Assembly (NCBI GenBank): GCA_014706295.1 | Contig: JACSVZ010000002.1 | Coordinates: 55,655,660 to 55,719,659 of the forward strand | Source: Lycocorax pyrrhopterus obiensis | Taxonomy: Eukaryota > Chordata > Aves > Passeriformes > Paradisaeidae | Length of the DNA: 64,000 nucleotides | Reading direction: 5' to 3' | Shown here: positions 1 through 12,400 of the stretch, piece by piece | Numbering within the stretch: the stretch's first letter is position 1 | Layout: each line of letters opens with the position of its first letter | The notes under the pieces: model-generated | What the model saw: the letters and a program-made list of their open reading frames with translations, nothing else | Told to the model about the DNA's origin: nothing | Databases searched by the model: none | Program-made: the position numbers and the translations under genes

Positions 1-239
1 TTTGCTTGGAGTGGGATTGCTGAAAGCGATTTATATTCCTCCCTCTGCCATCCCTTCAGTAGTGTCTCTTTCACTGTTGATGAATTTAGTCAGCTGAAAT
101 AGGGGACAAATGATTGCATTTTTCTTAGATGGCTTGACAAGCGGCAATGTGCTACTCATGACCTAGCCCAGGGTCTTCGACTCAGTGAAATGGATGAATT
201 CTCCTGTAGTTTTCCTCAGTTGGAGAAGTTTGGTTTACA
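1..239. other. Unassigned intronic sequence, left edge
   Basis: No exon, RNA gene or recognised repeat. CR1 homology begins abruptly to the right at about 240, so this stretch is either host sequence exposed by a deletion of the CR1 3' end or an unrecognised repeat. Confidence 0.4.
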
Positions 240-2150
240 ATCTTCCCCAGCCTGTAGCACTGCATGGAGTTGTTCTGACCAAGGTGCAGGACCCAGCACT
301 TGGTCTTGTTAAACCTCATGCCATTGGCCTCGGCCCATCGATCCAGCCTGTCCAGATGCATGTGCAGAGCCTTCCTACCCTCTAGCAGATCAACACTCCC
401 TCCCAACTTGGTGTTGTCCACAAACTTACTGAGGGTTCACTTGATCCCCTTGTCCAGATCATCAGTAACTGTATTTAACAGGACTGGTCCCAGTAGTGCA
501 GATCTGGGGAACATGGCTAGTGACTGGCCACCAACTGGAGGCAGCATCTTTCACCACCACTCTTCGGGCCTGGCCATCCAGCCAGTTCTTAAACCAGCGA
601 AGAGTGCACCCGTCCAAGCCGTGGGCTGCCAGCTTTTCCAGGAGAATGTTGTGAGAGACAGTGTCAAAGCCTTTGCTGAAGTCCAGGTAGACACATCCAC
701 AGCCTTCCCCTCATCTACCAGGCAGGTCACCTGGTCATAAAAGGAAATCAGGTTGGTTAGGCAGAGCCTGCCCCTCCTAAACCTGTGCTGGCTGGGCCTG
801 ATGCCCTGGTTGTCCTGTATGTGCCATGTGATCACACTCAAGATGAACTGTTCCATAATGTTGCTGGGCACTGAGGTCAGGCTGACAGGCCTGTAGTTTC
901 CCGGATCCCCCTTTTAAGCCCTTCTTATGGATGGGTGTCACGCTGGCCAGCTTCCAGTCATCTGGGACCTCCCTCGTTGGCCAAGACTGATGATAAATGA
1001 TAGAGAGCAGCTCAGTGAGCTCTGCTGACAGCTCCCTCGTCACCCTGGGATTGATTCCATCTGGTCCCACAGACTTGTGAGTATCGAAGTGGCTCAGCAG
1101 GTCACTAACTGCTTCCTCTTGGATTACAGGGGATCAATTCTGCTCCCTGTCTCTGTCTACCAGCTTAGGGAGCTGGTTGCCATGAGGATAACCAGTCTTA
1201 CTGTTAAAGAATGGTGCAAAGAAGGCGTTAGGTACCTCAGCCTTTTCCTCATCCTTGGTGACTATGATCACCTTGCATCCAGTAAAGAATGATGATTCTC
1301 ACTCGCCCTCCTTTTGTTGTTCATGTATTTTTAAAAACATTTCTATTATCTTTTACGGCAGTGGCCAGATTGAGTTCTAGCTGGGCTTTCACCTTTCTAA
1401 TTTTCTTTCTATGTGACGTAATGACATTCATGAACCCTTCCTGAGTTGTCTGCCACTTCTTTCAAAGGTCGTAAGCCCAAGTTCCAGCGAAAACACCCTG
1501 TTCAGCCAGGCTGGTCTTCTTCCCCAATTCATCTTTGGGCACATAGGGAGGGCCTTTTCCTCCACCTTTAAGACTTCCTTCTTAAAGTATGTCCAGCTTT
1601 CCTGGACCTCCTTCTTACTAGGTGTCCTGAGTAGGCCAAAGTCCATCCTCCCGAAGTCCAAGGTAGAGGTTTTGCTTACCCCCCTTCCTTACTTCACCAA
1701 GAATTGAATACTCTATCGTTTCATGGTCACTGTGCCAAAGATGAACAGCCCTTCTCTGTTTGTAAACAGCAGGTCTAGTGGGGCACTCCCCTTGTTAAGC
1801 TCACTTACCAGCTGTGTCAGGAAGTTTTCTTCCATGCACTCCAGGAACCTCCTAGAAAGCCTCCTCTCCACTGTGTTGAGTTTCCAGCAAACATCCTGCA
1901 AGTTAATGTCTCTCACAAGAACAAAGGCTAGGGATCGTGAAATATCAGTCAGCCTCTCACAGAATAGTTCATCCATCCCTTCATCCTGGTTGGGTTGTCT
2001 ATAACAGACTCCCATCAGGATGTCTGCCTTGTTGGCCTTCCCCCTGATTCTTACCCACAGATACCTTATCATCATTATCCTTGAGCTCTATACAGTTGAA
2101 ACACTCTCTAATGTACAGAGCCACACCATCACATCTTTTTTCTTGCCTGT
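240..2150 (-). mobile_element. CR1 LINE, older outer copy, part 1 (EN end to RT)
   Basis: Non-LTR retrotransposon of the CR1 family on the - strand. Reading from 2150 down: the endonuclease region has GVALYIREC near 2110, ADILMGVCYRQPNQDEG near 2010 and PLDLLFTNREG near 1760. The linker region (1661-1428) has KEVQESWTYFKKEV. Reverse transcriptase starts with GPDGINPRVTRELS (1070) and WKLASVTPIHKKG and reaches [16 protein letters not shown] sequence at about 415-380. Homology stops after QCYRLGK at about 242, before the end of ORF2 and without the 3' octamer tail. Several frameshifts and stops make it inactive. It continues at 3236-3600. Confidence 0.9.
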
Positions 2151-3235
2151 CATAGAATCATAGAATCATCAAAGTTGGAAAAGACCTTTAAGATCATCAA
2201 GTCCAGCTATCAACCCAACACTATCACTGTAACCCCTAAATCACTAAGCAACATCACCCAGTGCCAGATCCAGATAATTCTTAAACACCTCCAGAGATGG
2301 TGACTCCACCACAGCCCTGGGCAACCTTTTCCAATGCCTGACCACCCATTTTCTAACATCTAATCTGAATCTCAGCTGTCTCAGCTTAAGGACATTTCCA
2401 CTGCAGGCACAGTAGAAGAGACCAGTCCGCACCTTACTACAGCCTCCTTTCAGGTAGTTGTAGAGAGCAATGAGGTCCCTCCTGAGCCTGCTCTTCTGGA
2501 GAATAAACAACCCCAGCCCCCTCAGCCATTCCTCATGAGACATGTTTTCCAGACCTTTCACAAGCCTTGCTGCCCTTCCTTGGACATGCTCCAGCACCTC
2601 AATGTCCTTTCTAGAGTGAGAGGCCCAGAACTGAGCACAGCACTCGAGGTGTGGCCTCACCAGTGCCGAGTACAGGAGGGTGATCACTGCCCTGGTCCTG
2701 CTGGCCGCACTGTTCTTCACAGAGGCCAGGATGCCATTGATCTTCTTGGCCACCTGGGCACGCTGCTGGCTCATATTGAGCCAACGGGTAACCAGCACCC
2801 CCAGGTCCCTTTCTGCTGAACAGCACTTGAGCCTCTCGTCCCCAGGCTTGTAGTGCTGCATGGGCTTGCTGGGACCCAAATGCAGGGCCCAGCATGTCCC
2901 CTTATTGAACATATTGACCCCTCATGCCATCCTCAGCCTGTTGATTGAGTCTGTCCCCATCTGTCTGCAGAGAGCAGATCAGCACTCCCACCCAATTTGA
3001 TGTTTCCTGCAAATTTACTGAGGGTACACTCTATGCCCTCATCCAGATCACCATTAACTATATTAAAAAGGACCGGTCCTAAAAGTGAGCCCTAGGGAAC
3101 ACCACTAGTGACTGGCCACCAACTGGACTTAACTTCATTCTTTACCACTTTACCAACTCAACTTTGCCAACTCAACTTTACCACAACTCTCTGGGTCCAG
3201 CTGTACAGCCAGTTTTTTACCTATTGAAGATTCCA
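2151..3235 (-). mobile_element. CR1 LINE, younger 5'-truncated copy nested in the older one
   Basis: The left end is a clean CR1 3' terminus: two copies of the octamer (catagaatcatagaat on +, ATTCTATG on -). Read on the - strand, a 222-codon open frame (2912-2244) gives the C-terminal part of ORF2, with [39 protein letters not shown] and FRLDVRKW, ending in LALGDVA and a stop. Upstream, to about 3235, it reads through the RT segment containing WPVTSGVP and [10 protein letters not shown], with frameshifts. Length about 1085 bp, a typical 5'-truncated insertion. The long open frame suggests it is younger than its host copy. Confidence 0.9.
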
Positions 3236-3600
3236 CCTTCTGAAGTGCTTGTAGCCGTGAATTGCAGCACTCCTGTCTTGTGAGTCATCCCACCTGATTT
3301 CTGTGATGGCAACTACATCACAGCTTTTCTGCTGCACAATGGCCTCCAGCTTCTCTTGTTTGTTATGCATACTGTGTGCATTGGTGTAGGTGCACTTCAG
3401 CTGGGTTATTTATTTCACCCCCAACAGTGGTATGCTGCCCCTAGGCTCATCTCTAATGAGCCTGGTCTTATTCCCTTCTGCCTTCAAACATAATGCTCTG
3501 ATGAAGTCTGTGTGGACCTGAGGGAGCTTGATAGCTAATCTTCATCTCCTGCACCATACGGTGCCAGCGCACCGGTTTCACTCCCCCAGTATTCCTGCCT
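3236..3600 (-). mobile_element. CR1 LINE, older outer copy, part 2 (5' end of ORF2, endonuclease)
   Basis: On the - strand this encodes the beginning of the CR1 endonuclease: CTYTNAHSMHNKQEKLEAIV (about 3392-3333), then DVVAITEIRWDDSQDRSAAI and HGYKHFRR, which breaks off at about 3236. The next expected residues (DRQ) are found on the far side of the nested copy, at 2149. From about 3400 to 3600 the sequence fits the region just upstream of that motif; the exact 5' boundary is uncertain. Confidence 0.82.
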
Positions 3601-6600
3601 TTGTCATGTGTTCACTCCGCCACTCAGTTAGGGATATTGTGGAAATAATGTATTCTCATTTTAGTCGGCACATCTGATGAAATCCTGGAATGTTTTTCAC
3701 AGTAATAATTGCTCTTCTAGTGGGAATTTAAGTCAGCCATTTTGTGTTTGGCTCAGCAGCATATGTAAACAGACTGTTTCCGTGAGTAGTGTAGTAAAGC
3801 ATGGGATGCCTCAAAATAATCAGTTTATATTTCTTAATCTGTGGTCAGTAGACATGTACATAATAGCTTTATTTTTCAGGCAACTTGAAGGTTTAAAATC
3901 GAAATAAATTCAGGTCTAAAATCAGGCTCCTGTATCTATATTTAGGCACATTGATGTAATTGATTTGTAAAGCTATAAACAGAAAATACTTCCTAGAAAA
4001 GTTAGTGAGATTTGCTTACAGCTCAGCATTTGAAAATTGGATCATATATCCTGCTTTCTAAATAAGAGCCAGGAGCTCAACTTTACCACATAACATGTTT
4101 GTAACCAGATAGCATCAATATCTAAAAAGTAAAGAATTATTAGAATAACAAGCCCCCTTATTTAATTGTTTTTGTGTTACTAGCATGATCTAATTGCTAA
4201 GTCATCTCTGCACGTACCATAGGGTTTGGTGACAATTTACAGGAAACCAGTGTAGAGATTGAAATACTGTATTCTTAATCCAGATTATTTTGTATAACCT
4301 AAGTATTCCTGCAGAAGTCCATGGCACAATTTATGAAATTAAAGGAATGGATCCTCAGATACCAAAGGCCAGCTCTGCTACTTTCTAAGGGGTGCTCTCT
4401 GAACCTTTTGTAGACTGATGTGTGAAGAAGCTGTTAAATATCTGATCTAGTGTGACTCACTGTTCTCTTATCCAGTCCATAAAATGTTTTGAAGGGTTCT
4501 TTTGAGAATTCTGTTTCTCCTCCTTCTCTTCAAACACTGACCTTCATCTGTTGCTTTCCCTTTCTATGAAAGGATAGGCAGAACTCTTACTAGAATAGTG
4601 CTGGCAACCTCTCAAAGTCTTGATTGTACATTTTGGCTACAACCTGAAATTTCCATGTGCTTTCATGAATTTTGGTAGGTTGGATATTTTGAAATGCTTT
4701 TTTCCCCTTAATTTATTGAAAGATTTACAGTATTTTCTGTGGGCTGGAGGGACACAGGAGTTTTTTTATTTTTTATGTTTCCTTTTCTCTTCCCCACTTC
4801 CAGAAACATAGATTTGTTTAATTTTAGATAGCCATTGAAAGAAAGTGAAGCAGCTTAGTAAACCTGGTTTGAAATCACAGATCACCTTCCTCAGAGCACA
4901 GAGCTCTGTCCATTAGGCTGAAGCCAGGCTCTTTCTTACTTGCTTTACCTCCTAGCAGCTTTCAGTAGCGTCCACTACAAGCAAGAAGGAAAAGGAGATT
5001 ATCTACATGCCCAATACCCAGCAGCTTTATGCTTAGGATGCAGGAACTAGAGATTTATCCCTCTCCTACCTTCTACACTTACCCCTGGCCTTTACCACAA
5101 AATGTGGAATTTAGTCCTTACACCTCTCTTCAAGAGGCATAATGGACACAAAGGTACTTCATTTGAGGCCCTAATCTGACTACCTATGTAGACATATTCC
5201 CTTCCTGATCAGCTCTAGATCTCTCTTTACTATATGTTTGATTGTGTACAGATATGTATATTCACTTTTTATAATGAGTGTACTTTAATGTAGGCTTTTT
5301 GACCAACCCTCTGGAGGACATGGGTGCCATTCATCTTTTCTAACCCCTCAGGGACATATCTGTCACATTACTGGACCTCCCAAGGAGCACAATCTTTTTT
5401 ACTCAGAAATGTCGCCATGCAGAATTTGAGAAAACCATGTTTGTTAAGAAGGTTTGGTGACTTGGTGGGAACTGCTCTGGAACAATTTCCCATAGCTGCT
5501 GGGTTCTGTGCAGCAGTGGAGAGAGTGCAGAGAGGAATCGTGAACCCTGGAAATGCTGGGTTTTGTCTCTGCTTTGCTGTACATCTGGTGATAGCAGGAA
5601 GTCTGACAGACTCATTGAGAATGTACTTTGCACTGGTTTTGTGTTTATACAGTGAAGATGTGTCCTAGAAGAATTGAGGTTATCCTGTCCCTGTTACTGA
5701 GCACACAAACACCTATTTTTTCTTGTGGAAATGCTAGACAAATATGTGGTGGCCTTGAGATAAGAGATGCAGCTGTGTTTCTCAAGCAGTTTTTGCCCTG
5801 AGTTCCACTCCCCTGCCCCATCCTCAATTTTTCATGTATGTATTTCTTATGTAAGGAAGCTTCCTGGCCCTGTCTGATACACATATTCAAATCTGTGAGG
5901 TACTTGATACAGTGTTAGTGGAATACCATTGGACTTCATAAAACCACTGTTCAGAATTGCTCCTCTTCACTTTGGGTAACAATAAGAGCAAAAATTCGGA
6001 ATATCTTCCACAGTTAGTTTCACTCTACTTTCTTTTTTCAGTTATGGATAACACATACAACTCATGGGTTACCTTCTTTAACAATTTTAATATTTAAAGA
6101 GCTCTATAAATCCTCATAACTGGTATTGTAAAGCTGCAACCACTTTAAAGATTGCTTAGAGTTAAAATTAGTGGTGGTGTTGTAGTAGGGTCTGTGCCGT
6201 ATCCCAGGAATGAACTCCTGCTCTAACAACATGTAGTGTTGAGTTAGGTATGGTTTCTGGCCCAAAGAAATTGCAGCTCAAGTAGACCAAGTAAGGGCAC
6301 GGTAACAATATATAAGCAGTGTTCACAAATGCTATGATGCCTTACAGTGTGTTTACTTCTTAATTGTTTAGGAGGGATTTAAACAGCCAGAAATTAGCCT
6401 GAAAGGTAGAAGTGACAAAAGGATGGCGAAGGAAAGGCTCAAGTTAGCAGAGAAGAAACTGGAGGAAATAGACTGTGAGAAGATGGAGGGTTGAGACTCT
6501 AGAAAACATACAAAATGGGAAGGTGGAGTAGAGTCCTGGTAGACCAGGGAAATAGTGGAAAATAGCAAAATAGTCCAGAGATGTCATTAGCCTGGAATTG

Positions 6601-7549
6601 GGCTGCTGAATCACTTGTGCCTGCATCCGTGGGTCCTAGGAGCCTGTTGGACTGGAAATCCAGACCAGCCAGCTGCTTTGAGGTGAGAGAGCTCCCCTGA
6701 AACCTGAGCAGGTTCAAGATCCTCCACAGAAGCAAACAGTTCACTTCTACACAGCTGCAGATCTTGGAACTCACCATCCTTATTTCTTTCTCTCAACGCA
6801 GTGTTCTGTAGAAACCTGGGTATCTATGACATAAGGAAATACACCCAATGTATTTCAAAGTAGCTTGCTCTCTAATACGTGTTACGCTGGAAGAGATATA
6901 TGCTCGGCAATTTTAGAAAATGAAGTATTTGTTCATTCTGTCTTAATAATGGTAACTATAGATTTAGTAAGAAAATTCAGGGATTATTAGATAGTTACTT
7001 AAATGTACTTACAGTATTTTTTACTTTGAAAAATAGAGATAATTTCTTTGTTTGCTGTGTTCACTTTGCCAAGGTTTCTGCAATTCAAACAGAGAAACTG
7101 ACAGGCTAGAACTTTTTAAAATTTATTATTCTTTCTCTTCTGAGGGTTACCAAGCAGTCTTTCCTATGTGTAACTGCTACAGTGGTTTGAGGATTAATTC
7201 TGAGGACTTCTGAAACTATACCTCTGAAATGTGCCATGTTTGAGAGGGAAGCCTAGTGCCAGTTCCTGTCTCAGGGTTGTCCTTGTCCTTTGGCTGTGGT
7301 AGTCTTTATTAAGGAGGAAGGGTAAATTCAGTCCTCATTTGTAAGTCCCCCAAAAATTTCACTGCTGAGACTCTGAGAAAGCAAAAGGTAGGGAAGAAAA
7401 ATGAAAGAGCGAAGTAAATAGCCTGGATGAGCTGGTCACCTTCCACCTTTATTCTTTTGCAACACAATGCAACCTACAACATAGTTTGATATCTGTTAGT
7501 CAAACTGATGCCTTAAAGAACCTGGAAATAAAACAACACATTTTTTAAA
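3601..7549. other. ITGA9: Intronic sequence upstream of window exon 1
   Basis: About 3.9 kb with no exon. The open frames here (for example 5324-5668) are short, lack splice sites and homology and look random. Contents recognised: a tRNA-SINE-like remnant at 4838-4945 and an old repeat-like motif near 6255-6300. Otherwise AT-rich sequence with nothing I can name. Confidence 0.6.
4838..4945 (-). repeat. Possible ancient tRNA-derived SINE remnant
   Basis: The - strand reads GCCTGGCTTCAGCCTAATGG, ACAGAGCTCTGTGCTCTGAG and then ATTTCAAACCAGG. This resembles a tRNA head: a box-A-like segment (CAGCCTAATGG), an anticodon-arm-like palindrome around AGAGCTCT, and a degenerate box B (GATTTCAAACC against GGTTCGANNCC). 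No intact tRNA fold or terminator is visible, so it is not called as a tRNA gene. Confidence 0.4.
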
Positions 7550-8018
7550 AAATATTAGTATAGGAGGTAATATAAAGGCTGGTCTTTATTGGATGCCTCC
7601 AGGGGCGGATATGGAAAATGCCCACCCTCCCATGGGGTGAAAACAGTTTTAAAAGTTTAGCAAATGAGCATAATTGACAAAATTTCCCAATTAGAGACAT
7701 AAGTGGTGAGGTAATTCCCCTCCGGTTCAACCCTTTTCTAAATCCTCCCCCCTTAGATAGGAACTAAATTTTGTTTATGAAAATGTGTTTTGAAGAGATG
7801 GTTTCAACATTTGTTCCCTGGAGGAACCAAGATAGGATAGGGGCCTTGGACCCCCCAGTTTGGAGCCTCTGGAATGTGTTTTATCTTTCTGCCTATCAGG
7901 GAAGGGAAAAGGTAAGGAAAAGTATCAGGGCTAGCTAGGAACTATATAACTATACAATAATAGAGCTATTAATATATATGAAGGAAATAGAAAAAAGGCA
8001 AAAATGATTTCGGCATCA
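7550..8018 (-). repeat. Solo LTR-like repeat, family A copy 1
   Basis: Related to 29740-30138 and, more weakly, to 39330-39747. Shared blocks include gcataattga (7669) and ggtaattccccyyyyggttcaaccct (about 7701-7735). On the - strand it begins TGATGCCGAAATCATTTTTG at 8018, has a TATATA-rich segment near 7975 and an AATAAAGACC polyadenylation-type signal near 7590, as expected for an LTR. The left boundary is uncertain, and no gag, pol or env sequence is attached. I recognise it as an avian endogenous-retrovirus LTR type but cannot name the family. Confidence 0.65.
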
Positions 8019-9330
8019 CAACAACAATTAACTTCATAAAGGTCCACTCCTTTTTGGGGAGCTCAGACACCATAGTAAAAGGAGAACAAGCTGCCTGCTT
8101 AGTCAAGAACCTTCCTGGAAAGCAAGGGACTAGAAGTTTCTGTGCCCTCTGGGTTTAAGATTCAAATCTTTTTCCAGTCCTGATACAGTTGGGCAGAGCT
8201 CTTAAAAAATGTACTAATTCAGTATGGTTTGGATTTTTTTGCCTTCTCAGTCTCTCCAACCCAATCTGACCATTATGTGTGTCCTGCACAGATTTTCCCT
8301 GTCCTTGTGTTTATGATTGAAATATATTTACTTTGGTAATAAAAGTCATGAAGCCTGTAGAAAGAAACATTCACATTAAAGGAAGAGATCAGTGTATTGT
8401 CAGGTTTCCTAGCTGAACAGTGTTGGTGACATTCGTATTGGGTGTTTGAATATTTGGTAAGCTGAAGAGCATTACAACTCTGAAAGAACGAGTCCTCCAG
8501 CCTGAAAAGTCTAGCCTTATGTTTAGAAAGGTATTGGTCTGTGGTCTAAACAGCAGGGGAAAGTAACCATGATCTTGATGGCATCTGGGTTTCTTCAATG
8601 CCAGGAGCATGTTCCTATTCTCTTTCGCTTTCTGGTGGCTGCCTCATTTAGCCATGGCAAACTACTGCAGAGATTTGCATAGGTTCATAGACTTTTCATG
8701 TATGCCCTTTCTTTTTGCCACTTAAATAGTATGTCCGTATGTTGTCCCTTCATAGTTCCTAGCTTTATCAATGTTACATTTCCTCAGTACTACCAGAGTT
8801 CACAAGATTGACAATGATTCCGTTATTTGAGACTATCACTGCTACTTAACAGTCTTGGTAATTTTCTGTTGCTTGCACGATGGCAGAAGTGTTTCCTGCT
8901 GTATATAAAATCTAGGGAAAATGTTTGCTGCATGATTTCCTTACTTGAAATCCTTAGGACTGAAAATAGTTCATAAATACTTTATTTTCTGGTTCATTTT
9001 CCTGCACATAGCTGGGGAAGAGAAAGAAGAATGCCAGAAATACTGTATGAGCAGTTATTCTTGTCAGATGAGGAGGCAGAATGGATTGAGGAAAACCTCT
9101 AAGAGAGAATCTGGTTTTGATGACACTTCTTGTTCAGTTAGAAGAAAATAAAACCAGTTCTGACATTCCAGAGATAAAATTTGCCTCATCTTGAATTTCC
9201 TTAACACACACCATATATCCCTGTATTACAGGTTTTGGTGTTATTTTTATTTCATCCAAACATGTTACTTCTTTGAATTTTGATCTTACTCTTTTCATGT
9301 TTTAACAGTTCTTTCCTCTGTTTTTCACAG
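8019..9330. other. ITGA9: Intronic sequence just upstream of window exon 1
   Basis: No exon apart from the acceptor at the right end. Open frames at 8389-8610 (-) and 8945-9151 (+) have no recognisable homology. A pyrimidine tract (ctttcctctgtttttcacag) precedes exon 1. Confidence 0.6.
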
Positions 9331-9407
9331 ACTGTTTTTGAGAGGAACTGTCAATCTGATGACTGCGCTGCTGATTTGAAACTTCAGGGTAAATTATTGC
9401 TATCTAG
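9331..9407 (+). CDS. ITGA9: ITGA9 exon (window exon 1), calf-1 start
   Basis: A 77-nt exon. The acceptor has a pyrimidine tract ending in tttttcacag and the donor is AG|gtgagt, a perfect consensus. It starts in phase 0 (first codon Thr) and leaves two bases of a split Ser codon. It encodes [12 protein letters not shown] followed by [13 protein letters not shown]. The two cysteines five residues apart match the short conserved disulphide loop at this place in alpha-9. The preceding exon, which should end near the sequence KKGQKIAQKNQ in human, was not found in bases 1-9330, so the upstream intron is at least 9.3 kb. Confidence 0.93.
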
Positions 9408-12400
9408 GTGAGTAGGTGAACTTTTTTTTTCTTTCTTGCACACTAGTATGCCATTCATTTTATGTAAAATGACATTGAAAAATCAAAATACAAACACAGA
9501 TATTTTGACTAGAAAGGATGGTGACAGTGATGTCACCTTTAGTGCAAAAGGTCTTGAGGTGTACACTGAACTCTTGTGGTGGTGGGCTCTGGTCACATAA
9601 AGTGCAAGACACCTTCACCTTAACAGTCACAACGGACAAAAATAGAGAAAAGAAATAGAATAGCAGAGAGGGGCAAAGAAAGTAAACATGCATACTCAAA
9701 TCAAGTACCAATGTGGAAAAAGTAATTTTTCAAAGAGAATAAAATACTGTTCCTGACATGGTAGGAGTAAAACTGCCTGCAGTTTGTTCTGTCACATGTA
9801 AGGTTAAAAAAACCCCTCTGAACATGGCAAATTATCTTCAAACTATTGTTTTCTGTTTCTCATCTTGTAGTTTTGCAAACTCTTCTAGATACTGCTCCTT
9901 TCAAATTCTTCTTGTTGCAACTTGGGGATGAGTGTCTGATTTCACTTTCTTCTGGGTTAATAAAACTCCTCAAATAGACCAGAGGTGAAGTTTATGTTCT
10001 GCCTCTTGTGACTGGTGATCCTAGGAAAATGCCTATTGTTTTGCCTGGATGTGTACTCAATTTGGGGATAAATCAGGCTAAGGGTGAACTTCACATGACT
10101 TCTGTTTCCTTTCTTTTTTTCCCCAGTATTTTTAGAGATGGAAATGCTGATGAGAGTTATTTAATTGTGTGCCAGAGATTTTGCTATTTGATGGAGAATC
10201 TGTGAAGTGCTTTGCTTTCAGGTCAGGAAAGAGAGTGAAAGACGAGAAAGAAGCAACCAAAAAACTCCAAACAAAACAACAAAAATAGAAGAAGTAATAG
10301 TCACAGACATTTTATATAAATCTGCAGCATGCTGTAACAGTGCTTGGAGACAAAACTGAACCAGAGTCAAGTTTGAGAAGTTACGGACTTCTCCAGACAC
10401 GGCTGATATCCACATGAATGTTTTGGGAGATTGGCTGGGAGCAGGGTTAGGTCTCAGGCTACAGAGTCCAAGCTTTGACTGCAGTTAGTCTGCATATTTG
10501 ACTCAATCTTTGTGGTGAGCAGAATCTGTTGAGAGCTAGATATGTGTCTGTGAAGCTAGATATATGTCTGTTAGAGAAGCTAGTGAAGGATTTTGTCCCA
10601 TAGTTGAGCAATAAATATCAAGGGACAGATCCTAAAACTTGTCAGTCAGTGTATAGTAATCATCGCAGTAAGAACTGCAGTTGGGATTGGACCATTAGGC
10701 TGTTTATTTTTACGGCTATTATTTATGCTATCTTGGCAATTTAAAAGTCACACCTGTCATAAGAGCTCAGGATATTCAAATACAGTTTCTGCATTTGTAT
10801 AGCAAAATGTTCAACAATTGCTCTCCAATTTTCTTTACCCAGTGGCAACCTGAAGTCCTTTTTGAAGTAAACAGGATGTTGTCAAATCTCTCTGCACTGT
10901 ATGGGCTTTCTTTAGCTAAAAGGCTCTGTAAGCTTCAGTTACTAAGAAATATAGCACAATGAATATCTCTTACGAAAACAGATTATTGTTATTATTGCAT
11001 GTAAAATTACCAAGAAACATGCTATGGATTCTGATTTTAAACAAGTATTGTCTTGAATTTTTCCAGCCCCATGTGTTTCATGCAAAATAATCCTATCTAT
11101 CACAATTTTTTCACATTCTTCTTGTTTATGGTAAGTCTGTGTACAAAGCAGTTTTTTTTTTGAAAGAGCAAAAAATGTAACTAATTTATTACTATCTGCA
11201 TGAAACATTTGACTTCACTGTTAGCAAGGTTATGGCAATACCTTTGTCTAAATAATCGCCCCTGACTAAATTTGATGGACTTATTCTCAGAAAGAATGCA
11301 ATTAATGCTGCATAGATACAATGAATTGAAATAAACAGGATGTTCATTGGAAGGCAGTGGTAAGTGCTGTCTCTCAGGTCTGCTGCAGCTCTTTGAAAAT
11401 GTTGCTGGACCTGTGGATAGGGAGGTTAGGTTAAGATCATCTATCTTGGCTTGCGAAAGACTTTCTCACCAAGAAAGTAAGTTGCCCAGATGTGAGAGAA
11501 ATGGTACCCTGAGTATTACTACCTAATTAAAAGACAGTCAACAGAGAAAAGGTGTAAAGAGTTGGTGTTAGTGGTGGAGAAAGCTGTGCAAGTGCTAGTG
11601 GTATTCAGCACATTCACAAATTTTATGGGAAATAATCTGCTAGAATTGAATAGCAAGATGATAAAGTTTGCTAATCCTACTAAACTATTCAGAGCAATGA
11701 AAAAAACAAGCGAGGAGGTATGCGTTGATGAAGTGTGTGGTTAATCTGTGGATTTTCCTGTTTGGGATACTGTAGGTGCTGAGACTGTGTATAGTAGTGA
11801 AATGGCAAATATGAATTCTGGAAGCTGCAGAAATATATCAGCAAAATGCCACTCTGTACTTGCCTTGTTCTTCCATAGTCCTCTTGCTTTTAGACATAGT
11901 TGGACACAGGGCTCTCTGCTACATGAACTGGCTGTCCTTACACACTTTTCTTAAATGTGTAGCATGTTAGAGCCAAAAGCTGTTCAGAGTTCAAGCTATA
12001 CCTTGCTATATATGGCAAGGTATAGTTTTGTTCATCACTATATATGCTTTCAAATGTATGCTGGTTAGAGCATAAATGTGCATAGGAAGTTAGCTCAGAT
12101 TACGTTATCATCAAGAGAATTGTTTGCATTCTTATGAGCTCAGGAACTGCACAAGCTATACAGATACAGAGTTCACCCATGATGCATTTGGATCATTAGA
12201 ACTACCCAGTTAAAAGATGACATCCAGCTTTGAAGATGTGAAACCCCAGTCAGTAACCAAGCACTATGGAGCCACTTGCTCACTCCCCCACCAGAGGGAT
12301 TGGGGGAGAAAATTGGAATGGTAAAAGCTAGAAAACTTGTGGGTTGAGATAAAGACAGTTTCTTATGGGAAGCAAAAGCTGTGCACACAAACTAAGAAAA

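Noticed and set aside
300..740. 146-codon + strand open frame
   Set aside because: It is the antisense shadow of the CR1 reverse-transcriptase region on the - strand.
2244..2912. 222-codon - strand open frame as a possible host gene
   Set aside because: The protein is the C-terminal part of CR1 ORF2 and the element's 3' tail follows it; it is a transposon, not a host gene.
4838..4945. Functional tRNA gene
   Set aside because: Box B is degenerate, the acceptor stem does not pair and there is no T-run terminator; at most a SINE remnant.
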